The notes: generated by a model not told the origin, from the sequence alone. A DNA stretch of 64,000 bases from Bacillus albus (GCF_001884185.1 NZ_MAOE01000039.1:45674-109673); one strand, 5' to 3'; shown: positions 51,779 through 61,540, numbered from the stretch's first letter. Numbers and translations are program-made.

Positions 51779-52014
51779 GGTATACAGAAATTGGGGAACA
51801 ATTACTGTATAAAGGTATGTGAGTAAGTTGATTTTAAGGGGAATTTCTTAAAATCACGATACAGTTAAAATACTGTATAACCATATATTAATTTTTATGG
51901 GTTTTTATAACAAGTCTGTTTAGTTATGTTTATTTTTGATATAATGAATATATAAATAAAGCAATTTTTAACCTTATGTATCATTTATGAAACTAAAATT
52001 TATAACTGTGTAAT

Positions 52015-52045
52015 AAACTCCCTTCGTTTTTTTGAAGGGAGTTTT
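52015..52045. terminator. Bidirectional terminator
   Basis: AAACTCCCTTC and GAAGGGAGTTT pair around a T-rich loop; ends the glycosyltransferase gene and possibly an RNA starting near 51950. Confidence 0.85.
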
Positions 52046-52050
52046 TCTGT

Positions 52051-53196
52051 TTAAGCAAGTAATTCTGATGCGGTGTGCTGAAGGACTTCTTCATATTGGT
52101 CAAGTAAGCCATGAAAAATCTCATCCCAGCTTTTTGTTTTAGCATAAGATGAAGCCGCTATGCCCATTTGTATAAGTTGTTCTTCATTTTGCAATAAAGA
52201 ATGGATGGATGATAGAAATGAATCGGCATGTTTTGGGGGACAAAGAACTCCCGTTTTTCCGTCTGTAATAATATTTTTAACCCCGCCACTATTTGCACCG
52301 ATGACAGGTGTACCGCATGCAAGTGATTCGAGTACGACATTTCCGAACGTTTCAGTAGCGGATGGAAATACCATGATGTTAGAACAAGCATATGCTTCAG
52401 CTAAATCCTTACCTTGTAAATAGCCAGTAAAAGTGACATTTGTTTTCGGAACAGCTTCACGTAAATTTGTTGCTAGCGGACCGTCTCCTGCGATGAGCCA
52501 ATGAATGTCGTTTCGAGTATGCGTCGTTTTTACGATAAGGTGTTGCAACGTATCAATATCCTTTTCAGGGGCAATCCGTCCAACATAGGAAAGGATATGC
52601 TTCGCTGTAATATTATATTTTCTTCGGAATAGGTCTGTATTATAAGATGGATGAAAGAGTGTGCAATCTACACCACGTCCCCAAATGGAGAGGGCTTGAA
52701 AGCCTTTATTTTTTAGTTGGTGTAACGTTTCAAAAGAAGGAACGAAATTTTTTTGCATATGACTATGAAACCATTTTAAATAGTTCCAAAGCATATTAGA
52801 GAGAAATTCGATTTTGTAATAGCGTAAATAAGCATCGAAATCAGTATGATAAGAACCGATAACTGGGATGTTTAACTTTTTTGCATAATACAATCCACAA
52901 AGTCCCATGTTGAAAGGTGTGGCAATGTGAATAATGTCAGGCTTAAAGGAAAGAAGTTCTCGTTTAATGCGTGGAGTAGGAAAAGAAAAGCGACATTCTG
53001 GATATAATATTGTTAACGGGATACTTCTCATCTTGTTCACATTAGCCACGAAATTATCTTCAGCTGTATGCTGAGGAGCGAAAACAGAATAGGCGATCTT
53101 TTCTTTCTGAAAATAACGTGTTAATCGTTCTAATGTTTTCGCAACCCCGTTGACTTGTGGTGTAAAAGTATCGGTAAAAATGGCGACTCTCATCAT
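52051..53196 (-). CDS. Glycosyltransferase family 4
   Basis: 381 residues, GT-B fold: N-terminal FTDTFTPQVNGVAKTL, C-terminal YVGRIAPEKDID and the E-x7-E pair in SATETFGNVVLESLACG. Related enzymes attach mannose or glucose to lipids such as diacylglycerol. The PAP2 phosphatase gene just upstream (9 bp) fits a glycolipid role. Two adjacent ATG codons follow AAGGAG. Confidence 0.9.
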   Translation of the reverse strand: MMRVAIFTDTFTPQVNGVAKTLERLTRYFQKEKIAYSVFAPQHTAEDNFVANVNKMRSIPLTILYPECRFSFPTPRIKRELLSFKPDIIHIATPFNMGLCGLYYAKKLNIPVIGSYHTDFDAYLRYYKIEFLSNMLWNYLKWFHSHMQKNFVPSFETLHQLKNKGFQALSIWGRGVDCTLFHPSYNTDLFRRKYNITAKHILSYVGRIAPEKDIDTLQHLIVKTTHTRNDIHWLIAGDGPLATNLREAVPKTNVTFTGYLQGKDLAEAYACSNIMVFPSATETFGNVVLESLACGTPVIGANSGGVKNIITDGKTGVLCPPKHADSFLSSIHSLLQNEEQLIQMGIAASSYAKTKSWDEIFHGLLDQYEEVLQHTASELLA

Positions 53197-53205
53197 ATCA
53201 CTCCT

Positions 53206-53739
53206 TTATGCGAAAAGTGGGATGAATTGATAAAAAGAGATAATGCCAGAGCAAGTGCCGAGGCACATACCGACAAATACATCAGACGGATAGTGAAGCC
53301 CTAAATAAATGCGAGAAATACCAACGCATAATGCTAATGGTAATAGAAAAATAAATAAACTTGGATTATAGCAAATAAATGGAATAAGGACAGAGAAAAC
53401 GGCTGTTGTATGACCAGACGGGAAAGAGTGGTCTTTTAATGGATGGACTGGATATTTCGCATCCTGAATTGTTAAATAAGGACGTTTTCGTGGATACCAT
53501 CTTTTTAATATTTGTACAGGAATATGGCTAATTGCTAAAGAAATAGCAGTTGCGATTGCAGCTTGATGCAAAGTCCCTTTTGCGAAAATTAAAAAGAAAA
53601 GTGTGAGTGCGATTGAGAAAGTAGCACCACCGATATGAGTAATATTGCTGAAAAAGATATTTAATGTCTTTTGATCAAAGTATCGGTTAATTTCTTTGAA
53701 AATGTAACATTCTATTTTATACAGTCCACTGACCTTCAT
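53206..53739 (-). CDS. PAP2-family membrane phosphatase
   Basis: 177 residues, six helices and all three motifs: KRWYPRKRP, SFPSGHT and SRIYLGLHYPSD. Dephosphorylates a lipid phosphate (phosphatidate, PGP or undecaprenyl diphosphate types). Co-transcribed with the glycosyltransferase. RBS GGGAGGAG. Confidence 0.92.
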   Translation of the reverse strand: MKVSGLYKIECYIFKEINRYFDQKTLNIFFSNITHIGGATFSIALTLFFLIFAKGTLHQAAIATAISLAISHIPVQILKRWYPRKRPYLTIQDAKYPVHPLKDHSFPSGHTTAVFSVLIPFICYNPSLFIFLLPLALCVGISRIYLGLHYPSDVFVGMCLGTCSGIISFYQFIPLFA

Positions 53740-53846
53740 GAAAATTCTCCTCCCTCGCTTACATATATATGGAGATATTAGCTTTTATTTTAATAAGATT
53801 TTATTGAGGGAGTAATAATGTTTTGTAAAGAAAAAGTTAGTTTTTA

Positions 53847-53876
53847 TAAAAAAAGCTGCCAATCTTATGGCAGCGG
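53847..53876 (-). terminator. Terminator of the gamma carbonic anhydrase gene
   Basis: On the minus strand CGCTGCC-ataagatt-GGCAGC is followed by TTTTTTTA. Confidence 0.8.
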
Positions 53877-53880
53877 AAAT

Positions 53881-54393
53881 TTATTTCTGTAATGATTTAT
53901 AGTACTGACCTTTTTCAACATATTGTGTGCGAATTCGCTCCATGTCTTTACGGTCTTCCTCTGTTAATTCGCGAATGACTTTCGCTGGGCGACCGAAGGC
54001 TAACGTGTTTGGCGGGATTTTCTTTCCTTGTGAAACGAGGCTTCCAGCGCCGATAAAAGCTCCTTCGCCAATTTCAGCACCATCTAATATAATAGACCCC
54101 ATTCCAATTAAAGCATCTTTTTTTATATGACAGCTATGTAAAATAACTTGATGCCCAACTGTAACGTCGTCTTCTAAAATAAGGGGATACTGTGGGCTTT
54201 GGTGGAGTGTACATTGGTCTTGTACATTTACTCGATCTCCAATGATTGTTGGTGACACATCACCACGGATGACTGTATTAAACCAAATACTTGATTCTTC
54301 GCCAACGGAAACATCGCCTGTAATCGTAACATAGTCAGCGATAAAAGCACTACTCGCAATTTTCGGATTTTTTTCTTTGTAAGGATATATCAT
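53881..54393 (-). CDS. Gamma carbonic anhydrase family protein
   Basis: 170 residues forming a left-handed beta-helix of hexapeptide repeats (IADYVTITGDVSVGEESSIW onward). Potential zinc ligands are in DQCTLHQ and GHQVILHSCHI. Activity is uncertain in this family. ATG 54393 follows AGGAAAG; it diverges from ytpA. Confidence 0.9.
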   Translation of the reverse strand: MIYPYKEKNPKIASSAFIADYVTITGDVSVGEESSIWFNTVIRGDVSPTIIGDRVNVQDQCTLHQSPQYPLILEDDVTVGHQVILHSCHIKKDALIGMGSIILDGAEIGEGAFIGAGSLVSQGKKIPPNTLAFGRPAKVIRELTEEDRKDMERIRTQYVEKGQYYKSLQK

Positions 54394-54467
54394 GTAGAGT
54401 CTTCCTTTCCTAGAGACTAGTTTTAGTGTATCAAATTATGAGAAAGAGTGAAATGGAGGAGGTCCGT

Positions 54468-55271
54468 ATGTGGAATTATGAAGCTGAGGAAGCGAAGGCT
54501 GTAATCGTTATTGTGCACGGCGCAATGGAATATCACGGACGTTATGAAGCTGTAGCGGAAATGTGGAATCATAACGGCTACCACGTCGTGATGGGGGACC
54601 TTCCGTCGCACGGAACGACTTCAAGAAATAGAGGACATATTGATTCATTTGATGAATACATAGAGGAAGTTAAATTGTGGGTGAAAGAGGCAAGGAAGTA
54701 TAGGTTACCTATTTTTATATTCGGTCATAGTATGGGTGGTCTTATCGTTATTCGTATGATGCAAGAAACGAAGAGAGAAGATGTAGACGGCATTATTTTA
54801 AGTTCACCATGTTTAGGTGTAGTAGCTGGACCTTCAGCACCGCTTCAAGTTGCCTCAAAAATATTAAATGTGATCGCTCCAAAATTGCAATTTGCAACGA
54901 ATCTTACAGTGGAAATGTCAACTCGTAATCATGAAGTTCGGGACGCGATGGAGAATGATTCATTGTTCTTGCGCAAAGTATCAGTACGTTGGTATAGTGA
55001 ATTGATTAAGTCTATCGAAATTGCTCATAAGAAAATAGATGATTTTCCAGATGTTCCGCTCTTGCTAATGCAAGCTTGTGAGGATAAACTTGTAGATAAA
55101 ACACGTGTCCGCACTTGGTTTGATAATGTTAAAATAAGTGATAAGGCTTTCAAAGAATGGCCGAATTGTTATCACGAGTTATTAAATGAGTATGAGCGTG
55201 ATGAAATTTTGAATTATATTCAGTCATTTACTGAAATACGCATCAATAACATAATAGAAACAAACAAATAA
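54468..55271 (+). CDS. ytpA: Lysophospholipase-type alpha/beta hydrolase YtpA
   Basis: 267 residues; VIVHGAMEYHGRY, nucleophile GHSMGG (Ser about 86), acid in CEDKLVD and His in CYHELLNE. B. subtilis YtpA makes the phospholipid antibiotic bacilysocin. ATG 54468 (MWNYEAEEA) after GGAGGAGG matches the usual N-terminus. ytpB follows after 41 bp. Confidence 0.88.
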   Translation: MWNYEAEEAKAVIVIVHGAMEYHGRYEAVAEMWNHNGYHVVMGDLPSHGTTSRNRGHIDSFDEYIEEVKLWVKEARKYRLPIFIFGHSMGGLIVIRMMQETKREDVDGIILSSPCLGVVAGPSAPLQVASKILNVIAPKLQFATNLTVEMSTRNHEVRDAMENDSLFLRKVSVRWYSELIKSIEIAHKKIDDFPDVPLLLMQACEDKLVDKTRVRTWFDNVKISDKAFKEWPNCYHELLNEYERDEILNYIQSFTEIRINNIIETNK

Positions 55272-55312
55272 GTAATTTATTTGTACATTGAATAGAGGAG
55301 ATGAAGGAAGAA

Positions 55313-56377
55313 GTGAACGTACCGAGTAATCCCATAACGCTCATGGCGAAAGTATACCGTGATGTGTTTCCGGTTGTACACCATGAGCTAGCGATGTGGA
55401 AAGAGCGTGCCTACCATATTCCGAATGATGAGCTTCATAGTCAGGCAATCGCAAGTATTGAGCATAAAACGTTTCATTGCGAAGGCGGTGGCATTTTAGC
55501 GCTATTAGCAAATGAGCACCGAGAGGAATGTATTCGTTTTATCGTAGCGTATCAAACGATCAGCGACTATTTAGATAATTTATGTGATCGTAGTACATCA
55601 CTTGATCCAAATGATTTTGCTGCACTGCATGAATCGATGTTAATGGCATTATCACCTGAAGTAGAAGGTGGCGGTAATTATTATCGTTATCGTGATGATC
55701 AAGATGATGGTGGTTATTTAGATGAACTTGTTGAAACATGCCAAGATGTTTTAAAGAAAACGAAGCACTATGATAAAATTGCTCCTATTCTTCATGAACT
55801 TGCTTGTTATTATTGTGATTTACAAATTCATAAACATGTAAAATTAGAAGAAAGAGAACCACGATTACAAACGTGGTTTGAAGCACATAAAGAAAACTTA
55901 CCTGAGATGAGCTGGTTTGAATTTTCAGCATGTGCCGGTTCTACGCTTGGAATTTTCTGTCTTGTCGCATATGCATTCCACGATGAATTACATGATGAAG
56001 ATATTGCGAAAATTAGACAAGGGTACTTCCCTTACGTACAAGGACTTCACATTTTGCTTGATTATTTCATTGATCAAGAAGAAGATCGTATAGGCGGAGA
56101 TTTGAACTTCTGTAGTTATTACGAAAACGAGCAAGCGATATTAGATCGTATGAAACACTTTGTAGAAGAAGCAGAGAAGAGCATTGGTGATTTGCCTCAT
56201 GCGAAGTTTCATCGTCTCATAAGCCGAGGATTACTTGGTATTTATTTATCAGACCAAAAAGTATCAGCACAAAAGAATATGCACAAAATGGCACGGCGCA
56301 TTGTAAAATACGGAGGTCTCACTTCACGATTCTTCTATTGGAACGGGAAGATGTACCGAAAGAAAATGGCGCAGTGA
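55313..56377 (+). CDS. ytpB: Tetraprenyl-beta-curcumene synthase family protein YtpB
   Basis: 354 residues, all-helical DUF2600 protein. YtpB of B. subtilis cyclises tetraprenyl diphosphate to tetraprenyl-beta-curcumene, a precursor of baciterpenol-type C35 terpenes. Acid-rich DYLDNLCDR (about 84-92) is the probable metal-diphosphate site. GTG 55313 (VNVPSNPITLM) fits the family N-terminus; ATG 55301 is nearer the GAGGAG and cannot be excluded. Confidence 0.87.
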   Translation: MNVPSNPITLMAKVYRDVFPVVHHELAMWKERAYHIPNDELHSQAIASIEHKTFHCEGGGILALLANEHREECIRFIVAYQTISDYLDNLCDRSTSLDPNDFAALHESMLMALSPEVEGGGNYYRYRDDQDDGGYLDELVETCQDVLKKTKHYDKIAPILHELACYYCDLQIHKHVKLEEREPRLQTWFEAHKENLPEMSWFEFSACAGSTLGIFCLVAYAFHDELHDEDIAKIRQGYFPYVQGLHILLDYFIDQEEDRIGGDLNFCSYYENEQAILDRMKHFVEEAEKSIGDLPHAKFHRLISRGLLGIYLSDQKVSAQKNMHKMARRIVKYGGLTSRFFYWNGKMYRKKMAQ

Positions 56378-56380
56378 CGA

Positions 56381-56410
56381 AGAAAACCACTCTTTTAGAG
56401 TGGTTTTTGT
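56381..56410 (+). terminator. ytpAB terminator
   Basis: AAAACCACTC-tttta-GAGTGGTTTT. Confidence 0.85.
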
Positions 56411-56437
56411 TATAATATGGTAAAGGTGGTGTTAGAA

Positions 56438-56650
56438 ATGAATCGATTGTTTCAAAAGCTATATGACCATATTGAAATAACATTACTCGTGCTACTTTCC
56501 ATTTCATTTGTAACTGGAATGTATATGATGATGAATAGGCCAAGTGGTCCTACTATGATGGATTATGTGTCCCAGGTAATAATTGGCACAATTATTATAG
56601 TAGATATTGTCTTTTTAATAAGTGGTAGAAAAAAAGAAAATAGTAAATAA
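56438..56650 (+). CDS. Small membrane protein, unknown
   Basis: 70 residues with helices at about 13-32 and 46-63, MMMNRPSGP loop and charged GRKKENSK end. AAGGTGGTG precedes ATG 56438 (earlier in-frame ATG 56417 lacks a site). Confidence 0.65.
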   Translation: MNRLFQKLYDHIEITLLVLLSISFVTGMYMMMNRPSGPTMMDYVSQVIIGTIIIVDIVFLISGRKKENSK

Positions 56651-56683
56651 CAAGCATTTGTACATGGAAGTACAAATGCTTGT
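56651..56683. terminator. Bidirectional terminator
   Basis: CAAGCATTTGTAC-atgga-GTACAAATGCTTG followed by TTTA. Confidence 0.85.
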
Positions 56684-56686
56684 TTA

Positions 56687-57988
56687 TTATGATCGTATTT
56701 TTGAAAATACATATATAAGAAGTTCAATCGTAAAAATCATTAATACAGATAGTCCGAATAAAGGCATGATAGCGCCTAGTATAACCATCATGATAAAGAA
56801 AAAGATTATGCTTTTCTTATCTCTTTGCTTTGGTGGTGCTGCTAATTTTCCTTTCGGCTTTCTTGCTAACCACATTTTTATTCCATAATAAATAAGAAGT
56901 AATAAAGATAACGTCGTTAGTAAGCATAATATTTTATTTGGCCATCCGAATAAATGTCCTTCATGAAGTGGGATGCCGTAAGTAAACCATTGTGCAAGTA
57001 ATCCATAATCACGATAGTCCGTTTTGGAAATGAGTTCCCCGCTATATTGATCAAAGTAAGCTGTTATTTCTTCATTTGGTGCGACATGCATACCTGTAAT
57101 ACCGGAACCGCTTGATTTTGAAACAGTGAACACACCTTTCGGATCAGCTGGTAGTGAAATAACATACGGTTTCTTTATTTCAATCCCTTTTTGTAATTCA
57201 TCGACAGAAATTGCTTTTGGTTCATTTGAATTCGATTCAGGAGGAGCTTCTTTTCTTGTTGCCCATGGTAATTCTTTTACCTTTGATTCAGGCGGTGCCA
57301 TATACAATTTCGGATACCCAATCGATTCATTCGACGATGCGATTTTATAAATTTGATTCCCCATAAATCCTGACCAAGGCAATCCAGATGCGACTAGCAG
57401 AACGAGTGGAATTGTAAATATAATACCGATAATAGAATGACGTCGTTTTGCCTTTTCTCGTTTATTGGATGCTGGTGTATTTTTGAATTGGCGTATACTC
57501 ATATACAATCCAGTCACAATTAAAAAGATTGTCCAGCATGCAGCAAGCTCTACAGTATAGTTGACGACAGTGCCACCAACTAAAAGAGAACTATGTAATT
57601 CCCGCATTATATTCGCAAACGTTTCACTTGCATTTTGATCCCCAACAATTTGATTATTACTATCTAAATACACATACTTTTGTTGCCCCGTATATTCATT
57701 TGCAATCGTAAGTCTCGTATTATAATCCCCATTAAACTCACTAATTTTCGCCACACTATAATGTGGATATTTTTTCTCTGTTAAAGAAATAGAATCAGAC
57801 ATCGAAATAGATTCTGTTTGGGCGCTCTTCCCAAAATATAAATCTTTATAGATGAAATCTTCAACCTCTTCCCGAAATAAATACCCAATTCCGCTCAGTG
57901 ACAACGTAATAAGAAGCGGCGTAATAAAAAGCCCGGCATAAAAATGCCAACGCCAAAAAATGTAATGAAGCGAACGATTTACTTTCAT
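56687..57988 (-). CDS. PepSY-associated transmembrane protein
   Basis: 433 residues: four to five helices with two PepSY-like extracellular regions; HFYAGLFITPLLI near the N-terminus with a conserved His, and LHEGHLFGWPNKI near residue 340. Similar proteins (PiuB-like) are linked to iron or siderophore reduction. No Fur box is evident upstream, so iron control is not shown. Confidence 0.88.
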   Translation of the reverse strand: MKVNRSLHYIFWRWHFYAGLFITPLLITLSLSGIGYLFREEVEDFIYKDLYFGKSAQTESISMSDSISLTEKKYPHYSVAKISEFNGDYNTRLTIANEYTGQQKYVYLDSNNQIVGDQNASETFANIMRELHSSLLVGGTVVNYTVELAACWTIFLIVTGLYMSIRQFKNTPASNKREKAKRRHSIIGIIFTIPLVLLVASGLPWSGFMGNQIYKIASSNESIGYPKLYMAPPESKVKELPWATRKEAPPESNSNEPKAISVDELQKGIEIKKPYVISLPADPKGVFTVSKSSGSGITGMHVAPNEEITAYFDQYSGELISKTDYRDYGLLAQWFTYGIPLHEGHLFGWPNKILCLLTTLSLLLLIYYGIKMWLARKPKGKLAAPPKQRDKKSIIFFFIMMVILGAIMPLFGLSVLMIFTIELLIYVFSKIRS

Positions 57989-58099
57989 ACTTTCAGTTCC
58001 CCTAACCTTCCCTATATGAATAACTACGTATTTAATATAGCGAGATTAAGTGTGATTACTTTGAAAGAATTGTGAAAAATGTTAAAAGTTTTTGGATTT

Positions 58100-58624
58100 T
58101 CATAGGTGAGATATACAATACGTAATGCAAAGCTTAGTTGAATGAATCAGCTCTTCATCTCCTTTTTGTAGCCTGACTTGAAGCGCTTTTTGAAAACAAG
58201 TAAGGGCGGTATGAAAGTCACCCTCATCTAATTTACTTTTTCCGTAATGTTGGTAGAAGAAGTCTTCATAGGTGGGGAAGTCTGGTAGTGTTTGTAGAAG
58301 TTCCGTAAAGAGTGCATTTGCAGCAGTAAATTTTCTTTCCCAATGATATGTATGTGCAAGACGAAGTTTGTTAATAAAAATCCCTTTCATGTTGTCTATT
58401 TGTGTGTAATATTGAAGTGCCTCTTGTAAGTAATATTTACTTTTAGAAAGGTTGCCAGCGATTCGTTCATAAACACCGATTAATCCGCAGTTCTTTCCAT
58501 ATAACGGTCCTTCATGTAAATGTTCTTTCAAAAATGCAATCCCTTGCTTCATTTCAGCAAGGGATATAGGTTTTTCTCTAAGGTTTTCGTCAAATGTGTA
58601 TCCCATTTCAAAAGGTATATTCAT
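58100..58624 (-). CDS. TPR-like protein
   Basis: 174 residues made of helix pairs resembling tetratricopeptide repeats (GVYERIAGNLSKSKYYLQEA, then AHTYHWERKFTAANALFTEL and ALTCFQKALQVRL). Probably a protein-binding scaffold. It begins within the last four bases of the racemase gene, so the two are co-expressed. Confidence 0.75.
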   Translation of the reverse strand: MNIPFEMGYTFDENLREKPISLAEMKQGIAFLKEHLHEGPLYGKNCGLIGVYERIAGNLSKSKYYLQEALQYYTQIDNMKGIFINKLRLAHTYHWERKFTAANALFTELLQTLPDFPTYEDFFYQHYGKSKLDEGDFHTALTCFQKALQVRLQKGDEELIHSTKLCITYCISHL

Positions 58625-59295
58625 TGGGCCCCCCTTATAGTTTCTACATACATCCTAACAACCGCTTTCGCAAGACATTGAGCGGAATCAACAAAATCCT
58701 CACTCGCCACCACGTTCAAATCGGTACATGCGATAATGGCGGTATCGACTTCATCTCTCAATTGTAAAACGAGCGCATTCCACAATTCGCGAGCTTCTTC
58801 AACCTCTCCAGATTTAATCCAAGTAATAATTTGATTAATCATTTCCTGCCATGTTTCATGATGAATATATTCTATATTACGCTTTGCAATCCCGTCTTGA
58901 TAAATACCAGCTTGAACTGTCGCTTCTGTTGCGAGAAGAGCGACTCTTTTTATATTTTCAGGAATTGCTTGTAACGTCTCATCGACGATATTTAAAATCG
59001 GAATGGAAAGAGACTGCTGTAATTCCTCAAAATAAAGATGCGCCGTATTGCACGGCATAGCAATAAATTCTACACCAGTACTCTCGAGTTTTTGTGCTCC
59101 TTCAATAATCGCTTTTTTCATAGCTTCGTGATCAATAGGGCGATCCATATAAAATGGTGTTGGACACGAGTAAATCATCATATGAGGAAAGTCCATATCA
59201 TGTTTTGCTCCGTATATTGTTTGACACTTTGCTACAACTGTATCGACGAATGGTCCAGTTGATTTTGGCCCCATTCCTGCTAGTATTCCGATCAT
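58621..59295 (-). CDS. Aspartate/glutamate racemase family protein
   Basis: 224 residues; GILAGMGPKSTGPF and the two catalytic cysteines, Cys82 (AMPCNTAHL) and Cys190 (IIACTDL). The second motif is usually GCTE; here Thr-Asp follows. Interconverts L- and D-amino acids. RBS AAAGGAG. Confidence 0.88.
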   Translation of the reverse strand: MIGILAGMGPKSTGPFVDTVVAKCQTIYGAKHDMDFPHMMIYSCPTPFYMDRPIDHEAMKKAIIEGAQKLESTGVEFIAMPCNTAHLYFEELQQSLSIPILNIVDETLQAIPENIKRVALLATEATVQAGIYQDGIAKRNIEYIHHETWQEMINQIITWIKSGEVEEARELWNALVLQLRDEVDTAIIACTDLNVVASEDFVDSAQCLAKAVVRMYVETIRGAQ

Positions 59296-59319
59296 TGTTT
59301 CGTCTCCTTTAATATGTAA

Positions 59320-60000
59320 TTAAAAACGTTTTTTGCGAACGATAAAAAGGAATAAGGTAAATAATAAAAATGAATATACGATAGCCCAAGCTGTGAGCCA
59401 TAGCGTGTGAGTCAGTATATTATATTTGTATTGCCCAAGCATTAGAAAACTTTCGACAGGTGGTAAAAACCATAGTAACTCTTTTTTAAACCGGATAGAT
59501 GCAATCGTTATAAGCAATATAAATGTAAGGCTAAGCCAAGCAGTGCCTGCTTTTTGAATCATATTTCTAGTAAATAATGTTGCGATTGAAATTCCTAGTA
59601 TAGAGAAAGACATGTGAGCGAGAAATCCGACTAAAAATAAAGAAACTGTCATTTCTTCATTAAACATTTGCAAAATAATTGGGTAGAGTACGGATATAAA
59701 AGATAACACAGTACAAATGAGAAGAGCTGTAATATATTTACCAACATATAGTGCGGAAATATTATTTGTGTGAGAAATAGTAATTTGCTCTTGTATAGGG
59801 TCTTCCGTATGAAAAATTGTGATTGTAATCCAGGCAGATAATAAATAAAGCGCAAGTGCTGTTTCTAAATATGTCGGTACAATAGGAGTCGGTTTATATG
59901 TATATACAAAAAGTAAGCTCACAAAGTACATCGCAATAGGAGGGACGTACTTATACGATTTTGTATAGTCGAGAAAATGGTAACGAATAAGCGCGAACAT
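59320..60000 (-). CDS. ABC-2-type transporter permease
   Basis: 226 residues with six helices and no other domain. Its gene follows the ATPase gene after 18 bp, giving a two-component exporter. Related pairs move lipids, peptides or drugs; the cargo is unknown. Confidence 0.82.
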   Translation of the reverse strand: MFALIRYHFLDYTKSYKYVPPIAMYFVSLLFVYTYKPTPIVPTYLETALALYLLSAWITITIFHTEDPIQEQITISHTNNISALYVGKYITALLICTVLSFISVLYPIILQMFNEEMTVSLFLVGFLAHMSFSILGISIATLFTRNMIQKAGTAWLSLTFILLITIASIRFKKELLWFLPPVESFLMLGQYKYNILTHTLWLTAWAIVYSFLLFTLFLFIVRKKRF

Positions 60001-60018
60001 AATAAACCTTCTTTCGAT

Positions 60019-60852
60019 TTAAAAATTAGGTTGTAGCAGTGTGATAGATGCTTTTTTATGTAATAAAAACTGAAGCATGTCGTTTGTATATTCTTTTTCA
60101 ATTTGTAATTGAATAAGGTTTTGATTTGAATTGTGTGTAACGTGTATAAAACCGGATTGCTTTTGTAGTTCTATCGCTGAAAATGTGTCGTGAACGATTG
60201 CTTCAATATAGACTTGTTCTGCCCCTTTTTGTACAAAAGTATCTGCTGTGATTGTATGATTTGTTAACGTCACAATTCTATCGGCGAAGTTTTCTAATAG
60301 TTGTTTTTCGTGACATGTGAAGAGTATAGATATGCCTTGGTGTTTTAATGAGAGTAAAATATGTTCCAATTCTTGCTGGGAGTTAGGATCGAGCCCAGAA
60401 AGCGGTTCGTCTAAAATTAATAAATGGACGTCTGTAAGTAATGCTTGCATAATACCGGTTTTTTGTTTCATACCTTTTGAAAATTTTCGTATAACGGAAT
60501 GCCTTGCATGAAGTAAATGAAAAGATTCAAGGAGCATCGGAATTTTATCTTTTACATATTTTGTTGATAAACCGTGAATGTGGCCGAGGTGAAATAGATA
60601 ATCCTCTAATGTAAAACGAATCCCTTCAGGAAAATGTTCAGGTACATAACCGATTTGTATATGTTCTTTCCTTTGAATTGTCCCTGCCGTAGGTGAAATA
60701 AAACCTGCAATTATTTTGAGTAGAGTACTTTTTCCAGTCCCGTTCCCGCCGATAATAGCGAGCGCTTCTCCTTCTGGAATGGATAAATCAATGTTGTCTA
60801 GTATAAGTGATTTGCCATACTTCTTTTGAATTCTCCTTAGTTCTACTAGCAA
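60019..60852 (-). CDS. ABC transporter ATP-binding protein (exporter type)
   Basis: 277 residues: Walker A GGNGTGKST (about 36-44), a degenerate signature FSKGMKQKTGIMQAL, Walker B LLILDEPLSGLD and the switch His TCHE. About 60 extra C-terminal residues form a small domain. Start appears to be TTG 60852, after GAAGGA. Confidence 0.9.
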   Translation of the reverse strand: MLVELRRIQKKYGKSLILDNIDLSIPEGEALAIIGGNGTGKSTLLKIIAGFISPTAGTIQRKEHIQIGYVPEHFPEGIRFTLEDYLFHLGHIHGLSTKYVKDKIPMLLESFHLLHARHSVIRKFSKGMKQKTGIMQALLTDVHLLILDEPLSGLDPNSQQELEHILLSLKHQGISILFTCHEKQLLENFADRIVTLTNHTITADTFVQKGAEQVYIEAIVHDTFSAIELQKQSGFIHVTHNSNQNLIQLQIEKEYTNDMLQFLLHKKASITLLQPNF

Positions 60853-60907
60853 AGTTCTATCCTTCTTTCTTCAAATAGTGTATATATCCATTATATAGGA
60901 GAATAAC

Positions 60908-60940
60908 AAAAAGACGTGCAATGAGTGCACGTCTTTTTTT
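60908..60940. terminator. Terminator after ytqB
   Basis: AAAAAGACGTGCA-atgag-TGCACGTCTTTTTTT, usable on both strands. Confidence 0.88.
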
Positions 60941-60967
60941 GTTATCTTTTGTCGAATCGTCGCTATA

Positions 60968-61540
60968 TTATCGTTTCTCAATTGCCACAATAAATGGCGG
61001 GTTATTTTGTTGGTTAATAAAGCCGTATCGCAGTACGTGAGCTTGTTTTTGGTCTAGTTCTTCGGCAAATTTGAGAACAGCGTCGCGTTCTACTTGTCCT
61101 TCTGGATGTCCGTGGTAAATGACAAGGACGATGATACCTTCAGGTGCCATTACTTCTAATAATTGTTCGATTGCTGAGATTGTTGAGTTCGGTTTTGTAA
61201 CGATATGCTTGTCTCCGCCTGGAAGGTAACCTAAGTTGAAAATTGCGCCTGTTACTTTTCCTTTTGCATCTTCTGGTAATACGGATAGAAGTGTATCGTG
61301 ACTATCGTGAACTAAAACAGTACGTTCGAAAAGTTCTTTTTCTTTTAGACGAGTTGTTGAGCTTTCAATTGCCTCTTTTTGAATATCAAATCCAAATACT
61401 TTTCCGTTATCGCCAACGATTTCAGCTAGGAAGCATGTGTCATGCCCGTTTCCTAAAGTTGCATCTACAGCGTAATCGCCTTCTTTTACTGCCGTTTGCA
61501 AGAGAGTGCGAGCAAACGGTAATACACGTTCTAATTTCAT
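60968..61540 (-). CDS. ytqB: Class I SAM-dependent methyltransferase YtqB
   Basis: 190 residues of the rRNA_methylase (PF06962-like) group: VDATLGNGHDTCFLAE (motif I, about 23-38), FNLGYLPGGD and LVIYHGHPEG. Substrate unproven; RNA or small molecules. Four-base overlap with ytqA. Confidence 0.88.
   Translation of the reverse strand: MKLERVLPFARTLLQTAVKEGDYAVDATLGNGHDTCFLAEIVGDNGKVFGFDIQKEAIESSTTRLKEKELFERTVLVHDSHDTLLSVLPEDAKGKVTGAIFNLGYLPGGDKHIVTKPNSTISAIEQLLEVMAPEGIIVLVIYHGHPEGQVERDAVLKFAEELDQKQAHVLRYGFINQQNNPPFIVAIEKR

Noticed and set aside
53808-53890. Plus-strand 24-codon ORF after GAGGGAG
   Set aside because: It runs through a terminator of the opposite strand and into the coding end of the carbonic anhydrase gene; no sequence character of a real peptide.
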